From: Maribacter aestuarii
Lineage (GTDB): Bacteria; Bacteroidota; Bacteroidia; Flavobacteriales; Flavobacteriaceae
NCBI RefSeq assembly: GCF_027474845.2
Contig: NZ_CP107031.2
Coordinates: 3,673,001 to 3,737,000 of the forward strand
Reading direction: 5' to 3'
DNA: 64,000 nucleotides
The notes beneath the pieces are model-generated. The model made no database searches. It worked only from the letters and a program-made list of their open reading frames with translations, and was not told where the DNA came from. Below, in pieces: positions 56,391 through 64,000 of the stretch (within the stretch, counting starts at the first letter, position 1; each line of letters begins with the position of its first letter). A program made the position numbers and the translations under genes.

Positions 56391-58004
56391 TTATTGCTTA
56401 TTTGATAAGGCTGCGGCTTTGGCAAATGCCGTTTCGGCCTCCTTATCCTGCCCCAAAGCCTTATAGGCTTTTCCCAAACCTTCCCACATTTCGGGATCCT
56501 CGGGATAATACTCCGTGAACATGCTATACAGAAATAAGGCTCCTTCGTTTGCACCTTGTGCCAACATGTTCTGCCCCGTTTGTTTAAATTCTTGCTTAAA
56601 AGGGATGTGTGCATATAGCGAATCGTTAAGAATGCGAGCGGCATCAGTTTTTAATTGTTCCATCTCCCCTGCCATAAATAGTTGTCTAAAATGATCCATC
56701 GGGTTAACGAGGTAGTCCTCAAAATCGTTCTCCAAGGCAAAATCCATTACGGGGTCTTGGTTGGTACGGTATTCATCAAAAGTCAATTCTTTTGGAAAAT
56801 GAGGTACCGTTGCGTCCGCGTTTTCCCACTGGGGTTTGTCCTGCCACCAAGCGAAAGACAAATACGCATTGATCTTTGAATTGGGCAAGGTTACTTTCTT
56901 GGCATCACCGTAAAAATTTTTATTCTCCGCAGTGGGCTCTCCCAACATAATGGCATTTGTGTAATTTTCTATTTCATTGGTCAAATTCTGACAGGCCGAA
57001 AACGTCCTGCGACCAATGATAAAAAAGAACTTACCTTGGGTATTGATTTCTGGACGGGCCATTATGCCCTGTATAAATTGCTTGTTGTTGTAATTGTTAC
57101 CGCCTCCGTTTAGCCGCACGTCATAGATCAACTTGTTAATTTCGTTGTTATCGATAAACTCAAAGAGCCGCTTGTAAAAATCCTTTATGGTTTCTTTTTC
57201 ATGGTCAAAAACAGAGCTTTGCCTGGCATACAATGTTTTGGATTCGGGTAAATATTCAAAATGAAAATATGACTCATTCAATTGTTTTAAATACAAGGGG
57301 GTACTCACCTCTTCCCTAGCACTTACCCAATCCGCATTCGGAATTGTCAATCCGTAGCCCACGGATAGGTCCTCTCTGGGTATCGTAGACAGGGTATATT
57401 CCATCGGTTTGCCTTCTTTTTCGAACGTTAAGGTTATCTGTTCAGAATACTCCGGAATCACCCCTTGCGCGTGCAATACGGTGGGCACGGTCAGGAATCG
57501 CAATCCATAGGCCTTAAAATAAGACTCGTTTTCCACTGGAACGACCGGTCGGACCATTTCTAAAGCTTGGTCTACGGCAAACTCCCCTACTTTGAGCAGT
57601 TTTGCGCCTAAAATTCCGCTATTTTCCTTTGTGGTACCCTCTACGTAGATACCATCCTTAAAATGATAAAGATTTATGGGTAGTACACCCTTGTCGGAGA
57701 CCGTGCTGAAAGGAATCTGCGTATGACCATATTCAAAAAACGAAACCATACGGGTCAGGCCTACCTTGATTTCGTGTTCTTCCAAATACGGAATTTGCGT
57801 GTAAAGTTTTTCGACCGTTGCATCCCAGGCCTCTTTTTCGACCTTTTTAAATAGGAAGGGAAAATCTGAATGTACCGTTTTCTGTAAAAAACGGAGATCT
57901 TCTTGCCATTGAACCGGAGATAAGAATTCTTGACCATTTGCAATACTTGAAAAGAACTGTAGTGTAATGATTAAAATGATGGATTTAAGCGTAAGAGTCT
58001 TCAT
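56391..58004 (-). CDS. Exported S41-like peptidase with a C-terminal TPR
   Basis: The 537-residue protein has a signal peptide (cleavage near ANGQ). The central part resembles the S41/C-terminal processing peptidase fold: 'LIYDVRLNGGGNNYNN' and 'IIGRRTFSACQNLTNEIEN', where Ser is the likely nucleophile. The last 60 residues are a TPR-like pair of helices ('MFTEYYPEDPEMWEGLGKAY', 'DKEAETAFAKAAAL'). It probably processes or senses peptides in the periplasm. No PDZ domain is evident. Confidence 0.75.
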   Translation of the reverse strand: MKTLTLKSIILIITLQFFSSIANGQEFLSPVQWQEDLRFLQKTVHSDFPFLFKKVEKEAWDATVEKLYTQIPYLEEHEIKVGLTRMVSFFEYGHTQIPFSTVSDKGVLPINLYHFKDGIYVEGTTKENSGILGAKLLKVGEFAVDQALEMVRPVVPVENESYFKAYGLRFLTVPTVLHAQGVIPEYSEQITLTFEKEGKPMEYTLSTIPREDLSVGYGLTIPNADWVSAREEVSTPLYLKQLNESYFHFEYLPESKTLYARQSSVFDHEKETIKDFYKRLFEFIDNNEINKLIYDVRLNGGGNNYNNKQFIQGIMARPEINTQGKFFFIIGRRTFSACQNLTNEIENYTNAIMLGEPTAENKNFYGDAKKVTLPNSKINAYLSFAWWQDKPQWENADATVPHFPKELTFDEYRTNQDPVMDFALENDFEDYLVNPMDHFRQLFMAGEMEQLKTDAARILNDSLYAHIPFKQEFKQTGQNMLAQGANEGALFLYSMFTEYYPEDPEMWEGLGKAYKALGQDKEAETAFAKAAALSNKQ

Positions 58005-58286
58005 AATTTTTGATTGATTGGTTAAACTTGATTACAAAGAAGCAAAACAATTCCACATCAACCCCTACAAATTAGCCCGAACTGTAACTAATGAAGACCG
58101 GACTGTTCATTTTGTAGGTTCTACGGTATTCTCAGGTTACGCTGCGGTCCCCAGCGCTACGCATTATGGCGCGTAAACGGCACAAAACGTACACCCAGTG
58201 CGCTATTCCACTGGTTTGAGTTTGAAGTTACGGATTTTAACGATTTCCGATTCATGAGATTTCCTGTCCATGGCAGAAGCATCATG
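58005..58286. other. Gap with a GC-rich block
   Basis: Bases about 58119-58205 are clearly richer in G+C than the neighbours ('GCTGCGGTCCCCAGCGCTACG'-type sequence). Both strands are broken by stop codons, so it does not look coding. The rest is the leader of the reverse S41-like gene. Confidence 0.4.
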
Positions 58287-58982
58287 CTAAAAATCATTAC
58301 AATCTATTACCCGGGAAAGTTCAAGCGTATCTTGAATTCCCACAGTGAACGACTCATGGGTAAAATGAAAGTTAGCGTTGGGGTCTTCGAGTTGGTATTG
58401 AGCAGTTAAACTGGTCAGCGTGTTTGGTTTTGTATAAAGGTAAACGGTGGTATCTGTTTCTTTTTTTAATATTTCAACGTCGGGAAAATAAAATGTTTCA
58501 GGATCTTCTGGGTATGCATAAACCAATAAGGGTGGGTTTTCATTGTTTTTGATTTGCAACTCCAACTTTAGTACCAAGGGGCACCACACATTAAAATTTC
58601 TGGTAATCGTTCGGCCTTGATCTCGAAGCTCTTGTTCGATCAATTCACTATTAAACAAATCCTCGCAACTTGATATAGGATCATGTACGATACTATATCC
58701 AGACCCTTCGATTCTCTCTTGATAGGTAATTGAATACTTCCCTTGGCTATCCGTAAGCGTAGAATCAATGACTTCACTACACGTGCCACCAGTGAACCAA
58801 GTTCCACAACCATAGGTTCTTACCACATATACCTTGAGGTTTGCAATTGCCCTATCACGTTCCATGTCCTTAATTGTACCTGTGACCGTCTTGCTTGTTG
58901 TTGCATCAAATGGTGATTCATATTTTGAACAAGAAATCAAGCAAAGTCCTATAACTACTCCAATATACCATGTGATCTTCAT
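58287..58982 (-). CDS. Lipoprotein with a carboxypeptidase-regulatory-like domain
   Basis: The 231-residue lipoprotein (lipobox LISC, Cys18 followed by Ser-Lys-Tyr) has a beta-sandwich similar to the carboxypeptidase regulatory domain: 'VTGTIKDMERDRAIANLKVYVV' is shortened here to its core 'TGTIKD', 'IANLKVYVV' and 'LTDSQGKYSITY'. Two Cys ('YGCGTWFTGGTC') could form a disulfide. The function is unknown. Confidence 0.7.
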   Translation of the reverse strand: MKITWYIGVVIGLCLISCSKYESPFDATTSKTVTGTIKDMERDRAIANLKVYVVRTYGCGTWFTGGTCSEVIDSTLTDSQGKYSITYQERIEGSGYSIVHDPISSCEDLFNSELIEQELRDQGRTITRNFNVWCPLVLKLELQIKNNENPPLLVYAYPEDPETFYFPDVEILKKETDTTVYLYTKPNTLTSLTAQYQLEDPNANFHFTHESFTVGIQDTLELSRVIDCNDF

Positions 58983-59097
58983 AATTTCAAGTTTTTGTTG
59001 TCCATGAAATTTAGAATATCACTACAAATTATTGTCCGAAATCATCTGATTTGCATCAATCCGGACAACTTCCATGTGCAAAGCCCTACCCTCGAAC

Positions 59098-60195
59098 CTA
59101 GTGCACACTAAATGGAATACTTCTGGTATCGCTCATTTCTTCCGGTTTTACCTCCTTATTCAGGTCTGTATCGAAGAGGCGGTTCAAATTGTTGCCCGCT
59201 AAGTCCTCAAGTCTAGATTGAATGACTAATTCATAAGTACCTGATAACCATTTTTCTATAGGAGTAAAAACTAGATTTGAACCATTCTTTTCCAAGTTGA
59301 ATTCCCCTTTGATTACAGTGCCTGTCGGGTCATATATACCTATCGTTTCTTTCGCCAAAAACGCATCTAAAGGTTCTCCAAAATCGACGGACAGCTTTTG
59401 TATGGAATCGGTATCGTCAATGTGTAGCTGCCATTCTTTAATCTTAGGTTGCTTATCATCTCTTGGGCCGACATAGAATGTTTTGGTGTACTTCTTATCT
59501 AAAGATGCTCCATCTCTTGATTTCCAGACGCTGTCGATGGTTATGACGTAGCTATGGCCTGCTATTAAGGGCAATCCTCTTTCTCTATTCGGTATTAAAT
59601 CGGTCTTAATGCGTCCCGGGTCCAACCAGAGGGTCAGCACCGTGCGTTCTTTGTTCCACAGTTCGGACTCCAGTCGCAAAAAGGGCTTTATTTCCGTACC
59701 ATCGGTTTCATTGGTCACCGAAATAAAATCCAACGCATTGCCGATTTCCTGCATGGGTTGGGCAAACTCAAAATACATTTTTAGGAGATTCTCCGGTACG
59801 GTATCCCCTTTCGGATAGATGGCCAATAGTTCTGCCACTTTCCGATTCGTCCGCGCCGGTATCTTGAATGAGGCCAACACTTGCGTATCTTTTTTACGAA
59901 TGGTATAGGTCTGTCCCGGTGTAAAGGCAATGGCAGGTGTAAACGTATACTTGTCTTCCGATCCAACAATCACTCCTATTACTGAAGTCTGTGATTCCTC
60001 TCCCACGAAAAACCGTATTTTTTCGACATCTATTTTCGTGGTAAATGTTACGCCAATGGCCCTTTCATTTTCATAATCCACCTGTTCTATAGTTACTTTA
60101 TCCGCTTGCCCACAAGATGCTGCCACTATTGAACAAAAAAAGACCAAGTAAACCTTGATCTCTTTACGAATACTATAGTTGTGTTTTACATCCAT
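59098..60195 (-). CDS. Lipoprotein with Ig-like (Big_5/SbsA) domains
   Basis: The 365-residue protein has a lipoprotein signal (AASC followed by Gly-Gln) and several Ig-like beta domains that resemble the SbsA/Big_5 type: 'NLLKMYFEFAQPMQEIG', 'LIAGHSYVITIDSVWKSRDG' and 'LSGTYELVIQSRLEDLAGNN'. It overlaps the upstream gene by 10 bp, so they are translationally coupled. It is probably a surface protein; no enzyme residues are seen. Confidence 0.73.
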   Translation of the reverse strand: MDVKHNYSIRKEIKVYLVFFCSIVAASCGQADKVTIEQVDYENERAIGVTFTTKIDVEKIRFFVGEESQTSVIGVIVGSEDKYTFTPAIAFTPGQTYTIRKKDTQVLASFKIPARTNRKVAELLAIYPKGDTVPENLLKMYFEFAQPMQEIGNALDFISVTNETDGTEIKPFLRLESELWNKERTVLTLWLDPGRIKTDLIPNRERGLPLIAGHSYVITIDSVWKSRDGASLDKKYTKTFYVGPRDDKQPKIKEWQLHIDDTDSIQKLSVDFGEPLDAFLAKETIGIYDPTGTVIKGEFNLEKNGSNLVFTPIEKWLSGTYELVIQSRLEDLAGNNLNRLFDTDLNKEVKPEEMSDTRSIPFSVH

Positions 60196-61307
60196 TCCGT
60201 TGAGCGCACCTGTAATCTCAAATCTCCATCAGACTGCCGTTGCAGATATATCACATGGGTGGCATCAAGATTATCCATTTGGAGTACATATGGAAATGGT
60301 AGATTGTCATAGGCAACGCCTTCGGTCTCTGCAAATACCGTTACGGGTTCCGTCATTGAGTCCTTAAAATTCGCGATATCGTTGTATTTGATTCGCATGA
60401 CCGGTCTGTTGCTGTTGGACATTAAAAAATAGGTGTTTCCTTCCTTTTCGTAAGAAATCATATCCAATGGAGAATTCCCAGCACCTAGCTCAGCTACGGT
60501 ACGGCCTTTTTTGTGCGTGCCGTCTTTGAGCTCATTTAGGGGAAACAGTACCAATGGCGTACATGTGTAACTGGCCATTAGATAATCTTCTTCCTCTAGT
60601 TGTATGACATCGAAGGTCTTGATGGGCGCATGGGTTTCATACTTGCCATGTGCAGCATGCCAAATTTCCAGGGACGCGTAATCTTGGGTGTCCTTAAAAG
60701 GAAAAGGAATACTTCTAAACGTAGATCCAAATTCTTTGTTCGACAAGCCGGAGACCAAGACTTTTCCCTTATGGAATTTCAAATCGGATATGGCCCAGTG
60801 ACGTAATGATCTGTCCCGCCTATCTTTAGCGTCCGCTGGCACTGGATCGGTCAATGCGATTTTGGAATAGCTGACGTCCTTCAAAGATATATTTTCAAAA
60901 CCGTCCCCTTTCAATTTCAGCAGAACCGGTGTCCCATCGGCTACCTGCACAGCAAAATAGACGTTTTTTGAAACAGGGTTTACCGCCATGTCATTTATCT
61001 CAATATTTTCAATTGTAGTGCCAAGTGCCGAGGCAATTTTCTTATCAAATTCACTAATATTTATTTCGGTTACTTCTTGAGTTGATTGTACATCTTCAGT
61101 ATTCAGCGCATAAATAGCGGCGTTTTTGGAGTCGCCCAAGAATAAAATCCCTTCCGGACCAAAACTCATTTGATTAATCGAGGCTATTTCAGGGTTTCCC
61201 GTTATGAAACCCTCTGTTAAATTTGATTTGATTCCAGATTTTAAGGTAGCCGATAATGTCAGCAAGAACAAGGCAAACAAGGCTAAAGCGGGTAAAATTC
61301 TTTTCAT
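60186..61307 (-). CDS. Exported beta-propeller-like protein
   Basis: The 373-residue protein has a signal peptide (MKRILPALALFALFLLT) and repeated strands typical of a propeller ('MSFGPEGILFLGDSKNAAIY', 'ISDLKFHKGKVLVSGLSN', 'YLMASYTCTPLVLFPLNEL'). It forms an operon with the Ig-like lipoprotein downstream (10 bp overlap) and perhaps with 58287-58982. No catalytic motif is seen; the role is unknown. Confidence 0.7.
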   Translation of the reverse strand: MKRILPALALFALFLLTLSATLKSGIKSNLTEGFITGNPEIASINQMSFGPEGILFLGDSKNAAIYALNTEDVQSTQEVTEINISEFDKKIASALGTTIENIEINDMAVNPVSKNVYFAVQVADGTPVLLKLKGDGFENISLKDVSYSKIALTDPVPADAKDRRDRSLRHWAISDLKFHKGKVLVSGLSNKEFGSTFRSIPFPFKDTQDYASLEIWHAAHGKYETHAPIKTFDVIQLEEEDYLMASYTCTPLVLFPLNELKDGTHKKGRTVAELGAGNSPLDMISYEKEGNTYFLMSNSNRPVMRIKYNDIANFKDSMTEPVTVFAETEGVAYDNLPFPYVLQMDNLDATHVIYLQRQSDGDLRLQVRSTEWM

Positions 61308-61785
61308 TTCTTAAACATATTGATTTCCTTTAAATTATCAAATTCTAAGGCTCTCTGATAGTAATTAACTCAAATTTAACGTGTTAGGTCTTCGAAAAAT
61401 CAAACAACGGATTCTCGGAGAAATCATTAATGATGAATATTTTAGTTGGTTTTAATACTATACAAGAGTACTTTAATTAGTGAAAAGTTGTTACAAGGCT
61501 ACCATATCCGAACAGATTTTTCGGATAATGTACCGCTTTATCTAATTTGCCAAATAGTATATTTGGAAGAACTTCACTGATAATTTATCACATTTACGTA
61601 ACGCATTAGCATACAGTTTGTTGGGGCGCGCAAGTCTATATTTGAAGAAGAAAAGATTTTTAAATTTACTTTTTGTAAGAATTTAATCACCACACCTGAC
61701 AGCCTATTATTGGTATTTCATCGAAAAAATCTAAATAACTTCATGCTTCGATGTAGCTTTGATTCATAATCAAAAAATTATGATA
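61308..61785. other. Gene-free divergent gap with a hairpin and a -7-like element
   Basis: TATCCGAA (61505-61512) pairs with TTCGGATA (61519-61526). TATATTTG at 61637-61644 matches the -7 element, but a TTG at the best spacing is missing. No gene is seen. Confidence 0.4.
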
Positions 61786-62229
61786 ATGAAGAAAAGTTCC
61801 TCACTTCTCCTAGTTCTTGCCTTTGCATTAATTCTTGGGAGCTGCAAAAAAGATAGCGTAGACACGGTTATCTTACAGAGTAAAGTTTATCAATTAAATG
61901 CCATGGCTGGTTCAAACATCACCGGTACCGCTACCTTTACAGAGGATAGTGAAGGCAAAACCACAGTTTTAATCGAGCTTGAAGGTACAAATACTACCGA
62001 GCATCCTGCTTTCATTCGTTACAATGATGCCAGTGAAGGTGGTCCCGTAGCAATTACATTGAATGAATGTACCTGTTCTGTGAGCGAAACAGTTGTTTCT
62101 AAATTAGATGGAGGTGCTAGTATCAATTACGACGGATTACTCAAACTTGATGGCCATATTACAATACATGAGAGTCCAGAAGATCTAGAAACAATAGTTT
62201 CGGTTGCGAATATCGGTTCCAACGAATAA
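61786..62229 (+). CDS. Small lipoprotein, CHRD-like
   Basis: From the ATG at 61786 the protein has 147 residues with a lipoprotein signal (LGSC followed by Lys-Lys-Asp). The body ('YQLNAMAGSNITGTATF', 'TVLIELEGTN', 'HPAFIRYND', 'GHITIHESPEDLETIVSVA') is beta-rich and resembles a short CHRD-type or superoxide-dismutase-like sandwich, without clear metal ligands. Function unknown. It is followed by a strong terminator. Confidence 0.68.
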   Translation: MKKSSSLLLVLAFALILGSCKKDSVDTVILQSKVYQLNAMAGSNITGTATFTEDSEGKTTVLIELEGTNTTEHPAFIRYNDASEGGPVAITLNECTCSVSETVVSKLDGGASINYDGLLKLDGHITIHESPEDLETIVSVANIGSNE

Positions 62230-62256
62230 GACTAATTTAGTTTTTAAAATATTCGG

Positions 62257-62287
62257 AAAAGGTCTAATGAATTAGACCTTTTTTTTG
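62257..62287 (+). terminator. Intrinsic terminator after the small lipoprotein gene
   Basis: AAAAGGTCTAAT pairs with ATTAGACCTTTT across a two-base loop, followed by a T run to 62286. The core resembles the palindromic repeats near 46972 and 50531. Confidence 0.92.
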
Positions 62288-62296
62288 TTTGGAATT

Positions 62297-62638
62297 TTAC
62301 GAATTTTCAAGTTTGCGCTGCAAAATGGCCATGTAATTCATTATTCCCTCCTCAAGCCGTTTTGCCTCTTTTAGCTGTTCATTTATATTGGATAAGTGTT
62401 GATTCAAGCTGTTTTTGTTGTTCCTATATATTTCCAACAACGCCAAATGACCTTTGGACAACTTGGCTATTTTTTTCTTTAGTTCTTCCCGCTCTTTGTA
62501 TTGGTCAACAGTACACGGTTCAAATAGATAAGAACTTAACTGTTCCTTAAACTGAAGAAGATTTCTGTAACTACGCTCAATACGCACCAAATAAGCATTA
62601 ACCTCTTTGAGTCCATCGCTTTTGTTTGAAGTTTCCAT
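62297..62638 (-). CDS. Hypothetical coiled-coil protein
   Basis: The 113-residue soluble protein is almost entirely helical with heptad-like spacing ('YKEREELKKKIAKLSKGHLA', 'LNQHLSNINEQLKEAKRLEE'). No signal peptide or known domain. Function unknown. Confidence 0.65.
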   Translation of the reverse strand: METSNKSDGLKEVNAYLVRIERSYRNLLQFKEQLSSYLFEPCTVDQYKEREELKKKIAKLSKGHLALLEIYRNNKNSLNQHLSNINEQLKEAKRLEEGIMNYMAILQRKLENS

Positions 62639-62842
62639 AGCTAAGCATTTTAATTTTTGGGGCTTAAATCAATTAACTACTATTCTGTTCCTTAAGTTAC
62701 TTAATTATTCGATTCGATTCTACCTATAATTATCAGATTTTCAATCTTTAACATAATTAGAATAATTTGCTTCCATCAATTCATATGAATTTATCCTGTG
62801 AATCATTCTAGAAATCCCTATCTTCTACTAAACTTTCAAAGA

Positions 62843-63145
62843 ATGAACATAAATTTTGAATACGATGACGTAAAAGCCAGTAATCGTTTGGAAATTATGG
62901 CTGCCAAAAAGCTCGAAAAGCTTTTGGATAAATTTGATTTTATCGTGAGAGCGGACGTTTTTTTTAAAAAGGAAAACACTTCATCGCCAGATACGGGAAT
63001 GGTTTGCAATATTCGTTTAAGTATGCCTGGACCAAGAATGTTTGCGGAGTCAAGCTTGGATAGTTTTGAAGCGTCTATTGCAAATTCTGTGGATGAGCTA
63101 CACCGACAGTTACAGAAAAGAAAGGCTAAGATGAAATCCCGGTAA
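62843..63145 (+). CDS. hpf: Ribosome hibernation-promoting factor (short HPF/RaiA family)
   Basis: From the ATG at 62843 the protein has 100 residues; an in-frame GTG at 62798 is less likely. It begins 'MNINFEYDDVKASNRLE' and has the HPF/YfiA pattern 'ADVFFKKEN', 'NIRLSMPGPRMFAESS' and 'SIANSVDELHRQLQKRKAK'. It inactivates ribosomes in stationary phase by binding the 30S subunit. The short form lacks the C-terminal dimerisation domain. Confidence 0.88.
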   Translation: MNINFEYDDVKASNRLEIMAAKKLEKLLDKFDFIVRADVFFKKENTSSPDTGMVCNIRLSMPGPRMFAESSLDSFEASIANSVDELHRQLQKRKAKMKSR

Positions 63146-63158
63146 CACTATTTGAAGT

Positions 63159-63494
63159 CTAATCTTTTACATCGTCCTCAAAGTCGGTCTCTGCCAAAAT
63201 TGTTCTGGTTATCCGATCAGAAAAGGGGCTTTTTCGAAGTTCGCGCGTTAATTTTCTTCTTTTTCTATCTGAAATATCCAAAGTGTCCAGCATACGCTTG
63301 GTAGTACGTTGGTGCGCGATTCGCTTCTTTTTTAAGAGCAACACGCTCCTCCACCGGTTTGACTAAAGAAGGCTCAAATTGTGCCATAAGCGTCCGTTTT
63401 TGGACCTTATGTTCTTTGTTATCTGTTGTTTGAGCTAGTATGAAGAAAGTACCGCTAAAAAAAGAAATAAACAGGATTTAAATCTCCTTCTCAT
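63159..63494 (-). CDS. Small exported protein interrupted by two apparent frameshifts
   Basis: From the reverse-strand ATG at 63494 (MRRRFKSCLFLF…) a signal peptide begins, but the frame meets a stop. A -1 shift at the T7 run (63457-63463), where T TTT TTA lies in slippery register (63456-63462), leads to 'ILAQTTDNKEHKVQKRTLMA' and 'EPSLVKPVEERVALKK'. Near the A6 run (about 63340) a +1 change returns to the original frame for the last part ('TTKRMLDTLDISDRKRRKL' … 'FSDRITRTILAETDFED'). The repaired protein would have about 111 residues. Two changes in one small gene fit a pseudogene or base errors better than programmed recoding. Confidence 0.55.
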
Positions 63495-63636
63495 TTTTAT
63501 AATCGTAAAGTGTCCCTTTTAAATGTAGTATATTTTAATCATACCTTCTATATTTAGGGGTTCTAAAAGTGCTGCATCGATTTTTAAATGCAGTTCATCG
63601 ATTTTGAATTTTGTATAAACCTTTCTTTGAATTAAA

Positions 63637-64000
63637 ATGAGAGTAATAATTGCTTTAATCTTGATATTAAGCCTTAAAACGGCCATTAGGGCTCAAACCC
63701 CAAGTGAAATTTCTTCCGCAGAAATTACGTTCAACTTTCTTGAAAAAGATGTGGATGGAAGTATTGGAGGGTTCACCTCAAAATCTAGTATCGACTGGAA
63801 CGCCATAGAAAACTCTACTATTTCGGGTTCAGTAGAAACCGAAACCATTAAAACGGGAAACTTTATAAGGGATTGGTCCCTGAGAGGAAGCAAATATTTT
63901 GATGCGGACCAATATCCAAAAATTACCTTCACAAGCAATAAGATAGCCAATGAAGGTGCTGATGTTTTGGTCGATGGCTTACTTACTATAAAAGGAATTT
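63637..64000 (+). CDS. YceI-family protein, cut by the window end
   Basis: The first 121 codons of a protein that starts MRVIIALILILSLKTA with a signal peptide (cleavage near RAQ) and continues with the YceI lipocalin-like fold: 'EITFNFLEKDVDGSIGGFTS', 'GSVETETIKTGNFIRDW' and 'FDADQYPKITFTSNKI'. YceI proteins bind isoprenoid lipids or quinones in the periplasm. The C-terminus lies beyond position 64000. Confidence 0.87.
   Translation, partial: MRVIIALILILSLKTAIRAQTPSEISSAEITFNFLEKDVDGSIGGFTSKSSIDWNAIENSTISGSVETETIKTGNFIRDWSLRGSKYFDADQYPKITFTSNKIANEGADVLVDGLLTIKGI

Overview
The window (about 37-39% G+C by eye) comes from a member of the Bacteroidota, most probably a marine Flavobacteriaceae. 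Evidence: a type IX secretion type B sorting domain, a short 286-residue primary sigma factor of the Bacteroidota type, promoters of the TTG-N19-TAnnTTTG form, many lipoproteins whose Cys is followed by Ser/Asp or Gln, DUF4251 and AsmA-like proteins, and weak ribosome binding sites. I could not assign a genus. I saw no rRNA, tRNA, CRISPR array, insertion sequence or prophage; the window reads as ordinary chromosome with a few accessory modules.

Layout. 0-10 kb: T9SS-sorted Fn3-like protein, lipoproteins, a DUF4251 protein, a non-coding tandem repeat (2.8-3.25 kb), an exported methyltransferase, a di-heme cytochrome, a cold-shock-domain gene with an apparent frameshift, a DMT transporter, RluE and a DEAH helicase. 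10.7-15.8 kb: a four-gene catabolic-looking operon (amidohydrolase, FAD oxidoreductase, TIM-barrel isomerase, sorbosone-dehydrogenase-like lipoprotein). 15.9-18.7 kb: a two-gene module, beta-trefoil/AidA-PixA-like protein plus TPR-TM-adenylate cyclase. 18.8-23.2 kb: DUF4251 and a MORN/DUF2490 cluster. 23.3-25.8 kb: gamma-glutamyltransferase and a methyltransferase lipoprotein. 25.9-29.4 kb: Crp/Fnr-type regulator, a TTGAC-N4-GTCAA palindrome, and a redox operon (Old Yellow Enzyme, OsmC, NAD-binding protein, flavodoxin-reductase-like). 29.7-32 kb: CIA30, two DoxX-like proteins, rpoD. 32.4-41.3 kb: metalloprotease lipoprotein, ATP-grasp enzyme, membrane protein, SGNH-like lipoprotein, PQQ-type propeller. 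41.4-46.8 kb: MerTP with its small Cys-rich partner, then exported L-isoaspartyl methyltransferase, archaeal-type AdoMet synthetase and an APC permease. 47-50.4 kb: AsmA-like giant. 50.8-56.2 kb: LRR lipoprotein, BLUF photoreceptor, and a second copy of the AidA/PixA-like plus TPR-cyclase module. 56.4-64 kb: S41-like peptidase, lipoproteins, HPF and the start of a YceI protein.

Main points of interest. (1) The AidA/PixA-like + TPR-TM-adenylate cyclase pair occurs twice, in the same order and tightly spaced, once with a beta-trefoil fusion and once beside a BLUF gene: a candidate undescribed cAMP signalling module. (2) An archaeal-type AdoMet synthetase sits 14 bp after an exported L-isoaspartyl methyltransferase, and the window holds two further methyltransferases with export signals. 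(3) Four genes (near 6.0, 21.2, 56.2 and 63.5 kb) are each interrupted by a -1 frameshift at an in-register slippery heptamer; these are either homopolymer base errors, real mutations, or recoding sites.
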